Assembly: GCF_014930455.1 (NCBI RefSeq)
Contig: NZ_JAAIYO010000002.1
Coordinates: forward strand, 496,001-560,000
DNA length: 64,000 bases
Reading direction: 5' to 3'
Origin: Corallococcus soli
Lineage (GTDB): Bacteria; Myxococcota; Myxococcia; Myxococcales; Myxococcaceae
In this document: positions 1-7,831 of the stretch, piece after piece
Numbering within the stretch: the first letter of the stretch is position 1
Layout of the letters: each line of letters starts with the position of its first letter
Translations under genes and position numbers: made by a program
Notes under the pieces: model-generated
The model's input: the letters and a program-made list of their open reading frames with translations, nothing else
Told to the model about the DNA's origin: nothing
Database searches by the model: none

Positions 1-1277
1 TTGCCCTGGTAGGTGCCGGCGCCGTCCAGCGACAGCGTCACCTTGCTCTTCTTGCCGGCGCCCATCTGCTCCTTCGCGGCGCCGAGCGTGCCCCTGGGGT
101 CCTCCAGGAGCTTGTCCACCGTCACGCCGGAGGGGATGGGGAAGCGCGTCTCCATCTCCACCTTGCCGTTGACCTTGCCGGTGCCGCCCAGCGACACGCC
201 GCCCTCGAAGGGCAGCTTCATGTTGTCCGGCCCCGTCACCGTGCCCTTCGTGCCCAGGCCCTTGCTCAGGCTGCCGCTGAGCTCCACCTGGAGGTTCTCC
301 TTCAGCACGAGGTCGGAGGGCTTCCCGTCCTTGAACTCGATGCGCAGCGACTTCTCCCCCCGGCCCTTGACGTCCGCGCCCGCCGAGTCCACCAGCGTCC
401 CCTTGAGGTCCAGCTCCGCGGTGAGCTGCGCGACGCTGGCGCCGCGCACCTCCATGGCCGACATCTTGCTCTGGAGCCAGTCCATGTCCTCCTGCGAGGG
501 GGGCGGCCTGGGCGTGCCCGCGATGTTGCACTCCGCGCCGGACTGCACGCGCCCCAGGATGTCCTGGGCCCTGGCCACGTCCTCCGGCGTGTCGAGCTTG
601 TATTCGACCTTGCCGCCGCCACCGCCCAGCGCCTTGAGCTCCAGGCCCTTGAGCTTGCTGGTGCCAATCCCTCCCAGCACCTCCGCGTCCATGCTCAGCG
701 TGTAGACAGGCTTCTTCTGCGTCGCGCCCGTCTTCGGGTCTGTCTTCTCCTCCACGTCACAACTCACTTCGTACTGGGCCTTCGTGTTCAGCCGGCCCAG
801 CTTGATGCCACCGTCGAACCCGCCGGACAGCGAGTACTTGTCGCCGGGCTTCATGGATTCGATCTGCTTCTTCGCGTCGAGCACTTCAGGCTTCGCGTTG
901 CTCAGCGCCTTCAGCGTCCCGTCCACCTTCGACTCCAGCCAGGCATAGCCGGGCAGGTTCTGGCGCGCGGTCTCCTGCAACTGCTCCAGGACCCCTGGCG
1001 GCTCCGCGGACGCCCCGCCCGAGGCCCATACCTCGGGCGCGACGACCCCCTCCACGCCGCCGGAAACCCCCAGGCCCCCGTGCAAGCCCTTCACCCCGCC
1101 CGCGGCGCCACCGGCCGCCTGCGGCCCTGCGCGGCCCCTCACCTCGAACACATCCGCCGCGTGTCCGGGAGCAGGCCGCTGCGCGGGCCGGTTCGCGGGC
1201 TCCTGCGTGGGCGGTGCGGGCGGCCGACGGGGGACGACCGGAATGGAGGGAGTCTGCGTGCGCGAAAGGAAGGTCAT
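1..1277 (-). CDS. Gly-rich hypothetical protein, C-terminus cut by window edge
   Basis: An open frame runs without a stop from an ATG at 1277 to the left edge, so at least 425 residues are present and the C-terminus is missing. An AGGAG lies about 9 bases upstream of the ATG. Residues 1-55 are Pro/Ala/Arg-rich, and no clear signal peptide is seen. The rest is rich in Gly, Lys and Asp with short repeated patterns such as LSGGFDGGIKLG and FEGGVSLGGTGKVNGKVE, suggesting a beta-rich fold of repeated strands. No catalytic motif was recognised, and I do not know the family. It lies 138 bases downstream of the DUF2780 gene on the same strand, so co-transcription is possible. Confidence 0.7.
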   Translation of the reverse strand, partial: MTFLSRTQTPSIPVVPRRPPAPPTQEPANRPAQRPAPGHAADVFEVRGRAGPQAAGGAAGGVKGLHGGLGVSGGVEGVVAPEVWASGGASAEPPGVLEQLQETARQNLPGYAWLESKVDGTLKALSNAKPEVLDAKKQIESMKPGDKYSLSGGFDGGIKLGRLNTKAQYEVSCDVEEKTDPKTGATQKKPVYTLSMDAEVLGGIGTSKLKGLELKALGGGGGKVEYKLDTPEDVARAQDILGRVQSGAECNIAGTPRPPPSQEDMDWLQSKMSAMEVRGASVAQLTAELDLKGTLVDSAGADVKGRGEKSLRIEFKDGKPSDLVLKENLQVELSGSLSKGLGTKGTVTGPDNMKLPFEGGVSLGGTGKVNGKVEMETRFPIPSGVTVDKLLEDPRGTLGAAKEQMGAGKKSKVTLSLDGAGTYQG

Positions 1278-1415
1278 GGCCGGGCTCCTGGGCAGGGTGG
1301 AACCTGCCTCACGCATCCAGGACAGCCGGTCCGGAATTCTTTTGCATTGCCGGTCGCGCCTTTCCGAACCCCCTGATTCCAGGAGGTCCGGAGCCGGCGA
1401 CAGGCAACGCGGGGG

Positions 1416-1928
1416 CTACTTGCCCAGGATTCCGCCGAGCATGCCGCCCAGTCCGCCACCGCCCTGGGTGCCTCCGCCGCCCGCGAGCATGGGAGCCACC
1501 GCGAGGATCTTCCCCACGAGGCCGGGGTCCAGCCGGGACTTGAGGAAGTCGAGCAGCAGGGGCGCCACCAGGGTGGCCTTGCCCGCATCCAGGTTGAAGC
1601 GCTGGAGGATGGCCACCACGCCGGCCACCTCACCCGCATGGGCCGCCGCGCCGCCCAGGGCGCCCATCAGGCCGCCACCGCCGCCGCCACCCATGAGGCC
1701 TCCCAGGGCGCCCATCAGGCCGCCTCCGTCCGCCGCGGGGGCCTGGGCTTCGGCCTTCTGCTGCCAGCCCTGCATCTCCGGGATGGCCTGGTCCATCTGC
1801 TTCGCGGCGTCCGGCCCCACCTTCTCCTGCACCGTGCCCTGCACCATCTTCAGGAGCGAGCCCGCGAGCCCCTGCGCCTGCGTGCCGTCCACTCCAAGCT
1901 GCTGCGAGAGCTGTCCGATGAGGTCCAT
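1416..1928 (-). CDS. DUF2780-like Gly-rich protein
   Basis: The 170-residue product starts MDLIGQLSQQLGVD, and the ATG has an AGGAG 7 bases upstream. The N-terminal helical segment (residues 1-60) resembles the DUF2780/VcgC-type helical fold. A low-complexity linker (about 68-92) made of GGLMGALGG-type repeats follows, then a second helical segment (FNLDAGKATLVAPLLLDFLKS) and a glycine-rich tail. There is no signal peptide and no enzymatic motif. Function is unknown for the family. The domain call rests on pattern recognition of the paired helical segments and could be wrong in detail. Confidence 0.7.
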   Translation of the reverse strand: MDLIGQLSQQLGVDGTQAQGLAGSLLKMVQGTVQEKVGPDAAKQMDQAIPEMQGWQQKAEAQAPAADGGGLMGALGGLMGGGGGGGLMGALGGAAAHAGEVAGVVAILQRFNLDAGKATLVAPLLLDFLKSRLDPGLVGKILAVAPMLAGGGGTQGGGGLGGMLGGILGK

Positions 1929-2052
1929 GCCGCGCTCCTTTTGTATGTCCGCGTGAGAGGCGGACGGTTGTAGCGGGCTGGAGGGGAAAGCTCGCGGGAA
2001 ACCGTGGGGGAGGCCTCGCGAGCGTTGGTCGTCGGACGCCCCGCGGCCGGCC

Positions 2053-2541
2053 CTACAGCCGGGTGAAGGACCAGCTCACGGCGCGACCGTCGGCGTAGGG
2101 CATGACCCCGTGGAAGGGGCGGGGGTCCGCGTCGAACACGAGCGGCAGGAAGTGCCGGTCCCCATCCCACAGGGACAGGGACAGGATGGACGACACCGGG
2201 ACCCACGACAGGGAGCCCTCGGGGTTCTTCTCCAGGGGAGTGCCTTCGAAGGCGTCGATGCGGAAGATGAAGCCCAGCCAGTCCTCGCCGTGCTTGCCGA
2301 AGCCGGGCCAGGACAAGGTGCCCCGGAGCACCATCCGCGTGCACTCGATGCCGGCCTCCTCGCGGATCTCCCGGCGCATGCACGCGGCCACGTCCTCGTC
2401 GCGGTCCAGCTTGCCGCCCAGGCCGTTGTACTTGCCGTAGTGGGCGTCGTCCGGGCGGGCGTTCCGGTGGATGAGCAGCACCTGCTGGCCATCCGGCGAC
2501 AGCACGTAGCCCAGCGTGGCGACGATGGGGGTGTAGGGCAT
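2053..2541 (-). CDS. Nudix hydrolase, MutT/8-oxo-dGTPase type
   Basis: This 162-residue Nudix-fold hydrolase should cleave nucleoside diphosphates linked to another moiety, with release of phosphate or pyrophosphate. The Nudix box is complete: residues beginning GGKLDRDE and ending RREIREEAGI fit Gx5Ex7REUxEExGU, which supplies the Mg-binding glutamates. The HYGKYNGLGGK segment and the C-terminal DGRAVSWSFTRL are typical of MTH1/MutT-like 8-oxo-dGTP diphosphatases, but substrate is inferred only. The ATG at 2541 is chosen because AGGAGG lies 7 bases upstream and homology-like sequence begins right after it. Longer frames upstream lack a ribosome site. Confidence 0.88.
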   Translation of the reverse strand: MPYTPIVATLGYVLSPDGQQVLLIHRNARPDDAHYGKYNGLGGKLDRDEDVAACMRREIREEAGIECTRMVLRGTLSWPGFGKHGEDWLGFIFRIDAFEGTPLEKNPEGSLSWVPVSSILSLSLWDGDRHFLPLVFDADPRPFHGVMPYADGRAVSWSFTRL

Positions 2542-2856
2542 GGGGCGGCCTCCTTGGGGCGGCGAAGGGACGCGTGGACATACCGCGCCCGGGCCCGCCG
2601 GCAAGGGGGGAGGGCGACCGTACTGCCCGTGGTGGTGGGAAACACAATCGGTAACCAGAGGGACATTTTCGCGGCACATGGGGGGCGCACCTTCTCGTCC
2701 TGTCAGCCCGGAAGCCCCGGGCCTTCGGCGACACGGGTCCTCGTGGGGGGCAAACCCCTCCCAGTCGGTCCCCCACGGGGTCCCCGTGTCGTCAGGCCCC
2801 GGCTCCCGGGTGCGGTCATCCCGCGCGCCCCGCGCACCCACGAGGAGAGCATCACC
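2542..2856. other. Divergent intergenic region
   Basis: These 315 bases separate the leftward Nudix gene from the rightward Spy-like gene and must carry both promoters. I see no convincing coding frame. The right half holds a nested inverted repeat, listed separately. Confidence 0.5.
2731..2789 (+). promoter_or_regulatory. Nested inverted repeat in leader of the Spy-like gene
   Basis: ACACGGG pairs with CCCGTGT, and inside it CGTGGGGG pairs with CCCCCACG, around a loop of about 20 bases. It lies 68 bases before the start codon at 2857. It could be a structured 5' leader or an operator; there is no T-tract. Confidence 0.35.
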
Positions 2857-3366
2857 ATGAAGCGCCACCTGTTCATGCTGGGCCTGCTGCTGTCCGCTCC
2901 CGCCTTCGCCGAAGCCACCACCTCCACCCCGCAGGCCGCGCCCCGGCCGTCGCGCGAGCGCCAGTCCCAGGTCCAACTGCTGCTGGCGCACCGTCAGGAC
3001 CTGGCCCTCTCCGACACCCAGGCCGCGGGCCTGGAGCGCATCCAGGCGGCGCTGGACACGAAGAACGCGCCCCTGAAGCAGTCACTCGAAGCCCTACGGC
3101 CACCCCGCAGGCCCGGTGACGGGATGCGGCCCCAGGGCCCGCCGCCCGACCGCGGCACGCAGGAGGGCGCCGCGCGCCGCGCGAACCGGGAACAGGCCCA
3201 CGGCCTCTTCGACCAACTGCGCGCGAACGACACCCAGGCGTACCAGGAGGCCGAGCAGCTCCTGAGCGACGCCCAGAGGACCCAGGCCCGCGCGCTCATC
3301 CAGGCGGCGATGGACGCCCACCGGCCGGGGCGGGGAGGGCGGGGTGGCCGCCCTCCTGCCGAGTAG
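2857..3366 (+). CDS. Spy/CpxP-like periplasmic protein
   Basis: The 169-residue product begins with a signal peptide (MKRHLFMLGLLLSAPAFA, cleavage likely after residue 18). The mature part is Gln/Arg/Ala-rich and helical. The LALSDTQAAGLERIQAAL stretch resembles the LTxxQ-type helices of the Spy/CpxP/heavy-metal-resistance superfamily, whose members are periplasmic chaperones or metal-stress sensors. A proline-rich segment (about 85-103) interrupts the helices and the tail is Gly/Arg-rich. GAGGAG precedes the ATG by 9 bases. The role is inferred from fold resemblance; conserved His/Met metal ligands are not obvious. Confidence 0.72.
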   Translation: MKRHLFMLGLLLSAPAFAEATTSTPQAAPRPSRERQSQVQLLLAHRQDLALSDTQAAGLERIQAALDTKNAPLKQSLEALRPPRRPGDGMRPQGPPPDRGTQEGAARRANREQAHGLFDQLRANDTQAYQEAEQLLSDAQRTQARALIQAAMDAHRPGRGGRGGRPPAE

Positions 3367-3495
3367 CCCCCGGCAGCCCGGGCCGGGCCTCCCGGTCGCC
3401 CGGTGGACGGGAGACCCGCCGGTTGGAATGTCGTTTCCTGAAAGTCACGAACTCCCCGTCAGGATGTCAGAGGGGCCCCGTATGTTTCCGGGAAC

Positions 3496-3615
3496 ATGGG
3501 GGCGCAGATGCAGACGATGTTGGTGTTCGTACCGGTGGTCCTGTTGGTGGGGGCCGTGTTGATGATTCCCCGTTCCCGTCGCCGCGTGCGGCGGTGGAAG
3601 GTGCGGGCCGGGTAG
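3496..3615 (+). CDS. Small single-pass membrane protein
   Basis: A 39-codon frame encodes one hydrophobic helix (MLVFVPVVLLVGAVLMIP) followed by a strongly basic tail (RSRRRVRRWKVRAG), a classic N-out/C-in small membrane protein layout. A second in-frame ATG at 3508 has a G-rich stretch just upstream and may be the true start. It lies between the Spy-like gene and the tRNA unit and is followed closely by two hairpins. The topology supports a real gene, but its small size leaves doubt. Confidence 0.5.
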   Translation: MGAQMQTMLVFVPVVLLVGAVLMIPRSRRRVRRWKVRAG

Positions 3616-3618
3616 GGC

Positions 3619-3655
3619 GGATCCGGGGGCCGGATCCGACCCCCGAAAAGGGGGT
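3619..3655 (+). terminator. Two adjacent hairpins after the small membrane ORF
   Basis: GGATCCG/CGGATCC with a 5-base loop is followed at once by ACCCCC-GAAAA-GGGGGT. The pair lies just after the TAG at 3613-3615 and before the tRNA promoter, so it plausibly insulates the two units. Confidence 0.5.
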
Positions 3656-3689
3656 GGAACGGAATGATCAGCGAACCGAAAACGTATGC

Positions 3690-3718
3690 TTGACTGAGGC
3701 GTGCGGGCTCGGTACAAG
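3690..3718 (+). promoter_or_regulatory. Sigma-70-type promoter of the tRNA unit
   Basis: TTGACT and TACAAG are separated by exactly 17 bases and lie 31 bases upstream of tRNA-Val. The predicted start of transcription is near 3725. Confidence 0.75.
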
Positions 3719-3749
3719 CGGCCTCACTGAAGCAACGGCGGGCCGCCAA

Positions 3750-3821
3750 GGGCGGATAGCTCAGCGGTAGAGCGGCGCCCTTACAAGGCGATGGTCACAG
3801 GTTCAATCCCTGTTCCGCCCA
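3750..3821 (+). tRNA. tRNA-Val (anticodon TAC)
   Basis: The full cloverleaf can be drawn. The acceptor is GGGCGGA/TCCGCCC, the D-stem GCTC/GAGC, the anticodon loop CTTACAA (TAC at 3782-3784), and the T-stem ACAGG/CCTGT with loop TTCAATC. The discriminator is A and CCA is not encoded. The outer pair of the anticodon stem is a G-A mismatch, a small oddity. It is co-transcribed with the tRNA-Asp that follows. Confidence 0.95.
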
Positions 3822-3832
3822 AGAGATTTTGT

Positions 3833-3909
<77 letters not shown>

Positions 3910-3912
3910 CTG

Positions 3913-3952
3913 AAGGGCCCGGAACCGAAAGGTTCCGGGCCTTTCGTTTTTT
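3913..3952 (+). terminator. Intrinsic terminator of the tRNA unit
   Basis: A stem of at least 10 perfect pairs (GCCCGGAACC/GGTTCCGGGC, extendable by four) with a GAAA tetraloop is followed by CTTTCGTTTTTT. It starts 3 bases after tRNA-Asp. Confidence 0.93.
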
Positions 3953-3994
3953 CAGCCCTCGCATGCGTCCTCAGCGTGCCCCTCTTGCGTCTGT

Positions 3995-4161
3995 GTCCGG
4001 ATGCGGGTCGGCCTGCGCGACAGCTTCTTCCACCGGGGAGGCCACTCCCTGCTCGCCAGGCAGCCCGTCTCGCGCATTCGTTCGGAGCCGGGCACGGAGG
4101 TGGCCCTCCGCGTCCTCTTCGGCGGGCCACGGTCGCGGAGCTGGCTCGGCACCTGGGCATG
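3995..4161 (+). pseudogene. Remnant of an NRPS peptidyl-carrier domain
   Basis: One frame reads VGLRDSFFHRGGHSLLA, then SRIRSEPGTEVALRVLF. This closely matches the carrier-domain consensus (VGxxDNFFELGGHSLLA...SRIR...ELPLRxLF), including the phosphopantetheine-type Ser in GGHSLL. The match then continues in the next frame as ATVAELARHLG, where intact proteins read PTVAELA. No adenylation or condensation domain flanks it, so this is a frameshifted scrap of a lost synthetase. It lies directly behind the tRNA terminator, a common landing zone for transferred DNA. Confidence 0.72.
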
Positions 4162-4255
4162 CACTCCTCGGCTCCAGCCCTCACCCGCCACAGGGTCTAT
4201 CCCGCCCATAGGCCCCCTGGCGGACCGGAGTCGGAGTGGGCGAGGCTCCCTCTCC

Positions 4256-4609
4256 ATGTCCATCAACTCCTTGCAACGTTCGAGACTCCTCAGCGCGGCG
4301 CTCTTCAGCGCAGGGCTCGCGCTCGGCTGGCCCTTGTTTGCGGGCGCGAAGCTCCAGGGCGGAGTGTGTGATCCGCTGATTGACGAAGCCGAGGGCTTTC
4401 GGCTCCAGCTCGTCTCCGCCACCGCGGACGGCGTGTCCATCATCCCGGAGGAAGGCCTGGGACGGGAGAAGGAGTTCTTCGCCATGCGAGCCGTGCGTCC
4501 CGAGGACGGGACGACTGGCGAGGCCATGGCGGCCACGGTCTTCGAGGCGAAGCCCATCCGCGGCACCGCCGAGCTCTACCGGGAGCTGCGCCTCCAGAGG
4601 CAGCCATGA
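4256..4609 (+). CDS. Hypothetical protein with N-terminal hydrophobic segment
   Basis: The 117-residue product starts MSINSLQRSRLLSAALFSAG. A hydrophobic stretch (residues 11-29) suggests a signal peptide or anchor. The remainder is acidic with no recognisable domain. The same frame is open upstream through the carrier-domain debris, but the signal-like start argues for the ATG at 4256. Its stop overlaps the next gene's start as ATGA, so the two are translationally coupled and probably act together in the envelope. Confidence 0.6.
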   Translation: MSINSLQRSRLLSAALFSAGLALGWPLFAGAKLQGGVCDPLIDEAEGFRLQLVSATADGVSIIPEEGLGREKEFFAMRAVRPEDGTTGEAMAATVFEAKPIRGTAELYRELRLQRQP

Positions 4610-4890
4610 AGAAGCTCGGCATCGTCCTCGCGGGCCTGCTGACGAGCGGCCTGGGTTCGGCCTTCCTGACGGCCTGCTGCCCGGATCGCGAACCCCGCAA
4701 GTTCTTCAAGCTCCCCGCTGGCGTCTACGGCATGCGGGACAACGCTCGCACGCCCGAGGGTGACACGGGGTATCGCCTCGTCATCTCCGACGACGGCCTG
4801 CGCGCCGTCGAGGAGTTCGAGCGCGAGGGCAAGGCCTACCGGCAGGAGTACCGGATCACCGAGCGATGGGAGGGCGATGTCGCTCCCTGA
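4606..4890 (+). CDS. Small lipoprotein, hypothetical
   Basis: The 94-residue product has a signal peptide ending in the lipobox-like FLTACC (MKKLGIVLAGLLTSGLGSAF...), so it is probably an acylated envelope protein. The mature part (DNARTPEGDTGYRLVISDDGLRAVEEF) looks like a small beta/alpha domain of unknown function. It overlaps the preceding gene by four bases. Confidence 0.62.
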   Translation: MKKLGIVLAGLLTSGLGSAFLTACCPDREPRKFFKLPAGVYGMRDNARTPEGDTGYRLVISDDGLRAVEEFEREGKAYRQEYRITERWEGDVAP

Positions 4891-5084
4891 TTCACGGCCC
4901 GGGAGAATCCGTCGTGTCGTCGGGATTGAAGAGGCATGAGCGGACTGGCGCTGAGCGAGGAGCAGGGGAGCGAGCGGGTCTCCTGCTTCCGCACGACGGA
5001 GGAGCGACGTCCGCGTGAGAGGTGCCAGGCCGTGCTGATGACGTCCCGAGGACTTGGACAACGACCGGATGACCGCGGCATGAA

Positions 5085-5693
5085 TCAGTGCGTCCGCTGC
5101 GCCAGCCACACGCAATGGTCGCCGCAATCCGGATCGTTGAAGACCCGTTCGACCACCGAAAATCCATTGTCCGCCAGGCGCCGCGTGTATTCCTCCGGCG
5201 CGAGGCTGGAGTGGTACAGCGTCTCACCGTGATAGTCGCCGTAGGCTTCGCCGTGGTCCGCGCCGCTGGTGAACATCAACATCGCGCCGGGCAGGGCATG
5301 GTCGCGGAAGACCGGAAACATCGCCCGCTGCGCGTCGTGACCCAGATGGAAGAAGCTGTCCCAGGCAATCACACCGTGGAATTGTCGTGAGAGGGCCAGG
5401 GTGCGCATGTCCGCGACCCGCCAATCCCCATCGAGCAGGGTGGCGCGGCAATGGGCGATGAGCCGCGGTGAGGTGTCGATGCCCGTCACGGCGCGGCCCC
5501 GCGACAGCAAGTAGCCACCGATGGGAGTGCCCGCTCCGCAGCCGAGGTCGAGGACGCTGCCGTCCGGCGGGATGTGGGTCAGGAATTTTTCAAGCCAGGG
5601 ACGCTCGTTCCACGGCGCGTTCCGCCGATCCGCGATGTAGCGCTCCGCGAGGCGGTCGTAGAGCTCGCGGATGAGGGATTCATGGACAGACAT
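5085..5693 (-). CDS. Class I SAM-dependent methyltransferase
   Basis: This 202-residue Rossmann-type methyltransferase carries motif I VLDLGCGAGTPIGGYL (about residues 45-60), the acidic post-I ending of strand 2 (VTGIDTS), and the DMRTL and FHGVIAWDSFFHL segments that line the SAM pocket. The substrate is unknown; the small size and absence of extra domains suggest a small-molecule acceptor. It is transcribed leftward, away from the TetR gene, and its upstream region holds an inverted repeat. Confidence 0.85.
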   Translation of the reverse strand: MSVHESLIRELYDRLAERYIADRRNAPWNERPWLEKFLTHIPPDGSVLDLGCGAGTPIGGYLLSRGRAVTGIDTSPRLIAHCRATLLDGDWRVADMRTLALSRQFHGVIAWDSFFHLGHDAQRAMFPVFRDHALPGAMLMFTSGADHGEAYGDYHGETLYHSSLAPEEYTRRLADNGFSVVERVFNDPDCGDHCVWLAQRTH

Positions 5694-5727
5694 GCGCTGC
5701 TCCGGTGCGGTAGGACGCGCAGCGTAG

Positions 5728-5751
5728 CTCGGCCATGTCGGCTTGGCCGAG
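5728..5751. promoter_or_regulatory. Inverted repeat upstream of the methyltransferase
   Basis: CTCGGCCA and TGGCCGAG form an 8-base perfect repeat with an 8-base spacer, 35 bases before the methyltransferase start. It may be an operator or leader hairpin; no regulator is assigned. Confidence 0.35.
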
Positions 5752-5879
5752 TGCGAGCGAACGGTTGAGGCCTCAAGGCAGGCGGCGGAGTCAACCCGTC
5801 CACCGAAGCCGGGGCAATCTCATTCCACGATATTCAATCTCTCCCCACGCTCACGTCCGGGGGGGCGCGCTGCCTGTCT

Positions 5880-6431
5880 TCACGGCTGGATGCCGGTGAG
5901 CGCCAGGCGCAGCACCCGGCGCGCGGTGAGCGGGTCGTCTTCGTTGGCGACGGCAATCGCGTTCGCCAGCCGCATCAGGTCCTCCGTGGTGGCGTTGGCG
6001 TGAATCGCGCCCGCCGATGACGCCTTGTCCACCAGGACGCGCAGCACGTCGCGCACCATGTCCGTACAACAGATGTCTTCGGCGGAGAGGCCCTCCGGGC
6101 CCGTCAGCAGCGCGGCGGCGAGCCCTCGATGGGTCGAGGTATGGACCGTCAAATCCTCGAGCCATGCCGCCAGTTCGGCTGCGGGATTCTTGCCCGGCTG
6201 CGCGGTGGCCCGCGCGCAGAGCTGTGCGACACCCTCCCGGAAGACCACCTCCAACAGCGCCTGCCGCGACGGGAAGTGCCGGTGCAGGGTCGCCGAGCCC
6301 ACCCCCGCCTTCCGGGCAATCTCCTCCAGCGACGCCTGCGCGCCATCCCGGGCAACCAGCTCCGCGGCGGCCGCGACAAGCCGCTCCCGGTTGCGTCGCC
6401 CATCCGCGCGCAACGGCTTCACGTGCTCCAC
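5880..6431 (-). CDS. TetR-family transcriptional regulator
   Basis: This 183-residue regulator has an N-terminal helix-turn-helix (LEEIARKAGVGSATLHRHFPSRQALL, about residues 35-60), the TetR signature. The C-terminal helical ligand domain includes GLAAALLTGPEGLSAEDICC. It is divergent from an NmrA-like gene, with twin GGGGTCCCC sites between them. By analogy with such pairs it probably represses the neighbour and itself until an effector binds. The effector is unknown. Confidence 0.9.
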   Translation of the reverse strand: MEHVKPLRADGRRNRERLVAAAAELVARDGAQASLEEIARKAGVGSATLHRHFPSRQALLEVVFREGVAQLCARATAQPGKNPAAELAAWLEDLTVHTSTHRGLAAALLTGPEGLSAEDICCTDMVRDVLRVLVDKASSAGAIHANATTEDLMRLANAIAVANEDDPLTARRVLRLALTGIQP

Positions 6432-6456
6432 GACACTCCTCCTCGGGCTCCCTTCC

Positions 6457-6517
6457 TTGACAAACGGGGTCCCCCTCCGTATTCAATCATGAATATAAAC
6501 GGTGGGGTCCCCCGTTT
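6457..6517 (+). promoter_or_regulatory. Promoter plus twin TetR-type operators
   Basis: TTGACA (6457-6462), a 17-base spacer and TATTCA (6480-6485) form a near-consensus promoter for the NmrA-like gene. AAACGGGGTCCCCC (6462-6475) sits in the spacer and its mirror GGGGTCCCCCGTTT (6504-6517) lies past the expected transcription start. Each half has the pseudo-palindromic core GGGGTCCCC. Binding by the adjacent TetR protein is inferred from position and symmetry. Confidence 0.85.
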
Positions 6518-6534
6518 AAAAAGAGGAGCTGCCC

Positions 6535-7446
6535 ATGAGCACGCAGACCGTTCTCGTTACCGCCGCCACGGGGCGCCAGGGCGGCGCCACCGCCCGGGCC
6601 CTGCTGGCCGAAGGCCACTCCACGGTGCGCGTGCTGGTGCGCGATCCAGAGGCGCCGAACGCCCGGGAACTCGCGGCGGCGGGCGCCGAGGTGGTCGTCG
6701 GGGACCTTGATGATCTCGCGTCGTTGCGCGTCGCGTGCGCTGGGGCACGGGCGGTCTTCTCGATGCAGTCCCCCATCCTCTCGGCGACAGGGATCGACTT
6801 CAGCAAGGAGCGTCAGCAGGGGAGGAACCTCATTGAGGCCGCGCTCGCCGAGGGCGTCGAGACGTTCGTGCACACCGCGACGTCCGGCGTCGGAAACCAC
6901 CGCGACATCGAGGGCTGGGCAGAGGGACGCTGGAAGGCCCAAGAGGTGTACTGGGAGAACAAGCTCGCCACCTGCGACCTCGTCCGTGGCGCGGGCTTCC
7001 GGCACTGGACCCTCATCCTGCCCTCCACCTTCATGGACCATCCCATGTTGGACCCCGCCGGCTTCGTCGACAAACGCCGCATGGTCACGGCAATCAAGCC
7101 GGATCGACCCATCCCGTTGATTGCCCCGGAGGACATCGGCAAGGCCGCTGCGGCGGCAATCCAGCATCCTTCGACGTTTCACGGCGTGACGCTGCAACTC
7201 GCGGGGGACGTGCTGACGCTTCCGCAAATCGCCGAGGTCCTCTCCCGCGTCGACGGCAAGGAGTACACCGTTCAGTCGGGCACCGTCGAAGAGGCCGTCG
7301 CGGCCGGGCTGCACCCCGGTGTGGTGCAAGGCTTGACGTACATGAACGTCGCTCCGGTGCTGGCACGGCCCGAACTCGCGCGCGCCTACGGTCTGACGCC
7401 CATGAGCTTCGAAACGTGGGTGAGCCAGCGTCGCAGGCTGGCTTGA
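6535..7446 (+). CDS. NmrA-family NAD(P)-binding protein
   Basis: The 303-residue product is an atypical SDR with the glycine-rich nucleotide loop TAATGRQGGATARALL at residues 9-24 and the D-D/L strand end VVVGDLDD. It resembles NmrA/HSCARG-like redox sensors and isoflavone-reductase-like proteins, which bind NAD(P) and often lack the YxxxK pair; no clear YxxxK is visible here. GAGGAG lies 6 bases before the ATG. The divergent TetR gene and twin operators indicate inducible expression, perhaps in redox or xenobiotic stress. Confidence 0.88.
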   Translation: MSTQTVLVTAATGRQGGATARALLAEGHSTVRVLVRDPEAPNARELAAAGAEVVVGDLDDLASLRVACAGARAVFSMQSPILSATGIDFSKERQQGRNLIEAALAEGVETFVHTATSGVGNHRDIEGWAEGRWKAQEVYWENKLATCDLVRGAGFRHWTLILPSTFMDHPMLDPAGFVDKRRMVTAIKPDRPIPLIAPEDIGKAAAAAIQHPSTFHGVTLQLAGDVLTLPQIAEVLSRVDGKEYTVQSGTVEEAVAAGLHPGVVQGLTYMNVAPVLARPELARAYGLTPMSFETWVSQRRRLA

Positions 7447-7450
7447 CCGC

Positions 7451-7831
7451 TCATCTCCTGGGAGAGGCAATCCTTGCCAGCCACCTTTCACCCTCGGGAG
7501 AAGGGGCCGGCAGGGTCGCCAGCATCTTCAGGAGCCTGTCTTCGATCTCCGTGATGGAGCGGGTCAGGGCTTCTGGCACGAGTTGAACCACGTCCTCCAA
7601 CTCCGTGGCCAGGTGGATGGCGTGGCGCAGCTCCGGATGCACTTCCATCGCTTCCAGGCGGGTGAGCAATGCGGGTCCAAAGAGCCGGCTGCATGCATAC
7701 GCTGGCGAGACAGCGCCCTGGAGGAGTGCACGGCACATCCCCAGGGCCGTGACCGCCACGAGACGCTGAACTTCTTCGGGCTCCGTCGCCTGGAGCGTCA
7801 TGGCGTCCAAGGCGCTCACAGGTTGCTCCAT
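7451..7831 (-). CDS. Helical protein, candidate immunity partner
   Basis: The 126-residue product is soluble and alpha-helical, with no signal peptide (MEQPVSALDAMTLQATEPEE...). Its start overlaps the last 16 bases of the lipoprotein gene upstream, so they form a pair. An in-frame ATG at 7801 is an alternative start, and ribosome sites are weak for both. Small helical cytosolic partners encoded directly after a secreted toxin-like gene are the usual layout of immunity genes. That role is inferred from context only. Confidence 0.5.
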   Translation of the reverse strand: MEQPVSALDAMTLQATEPEEVQRLVAVTALGMCRALLQGAVSPAYACSRLFGPALLTRLEAMEVHPELRHAIHLATELEDVVQLVPEALTRSITEIEDRLLKMLATLPAPSPEGERWLARIASPRR

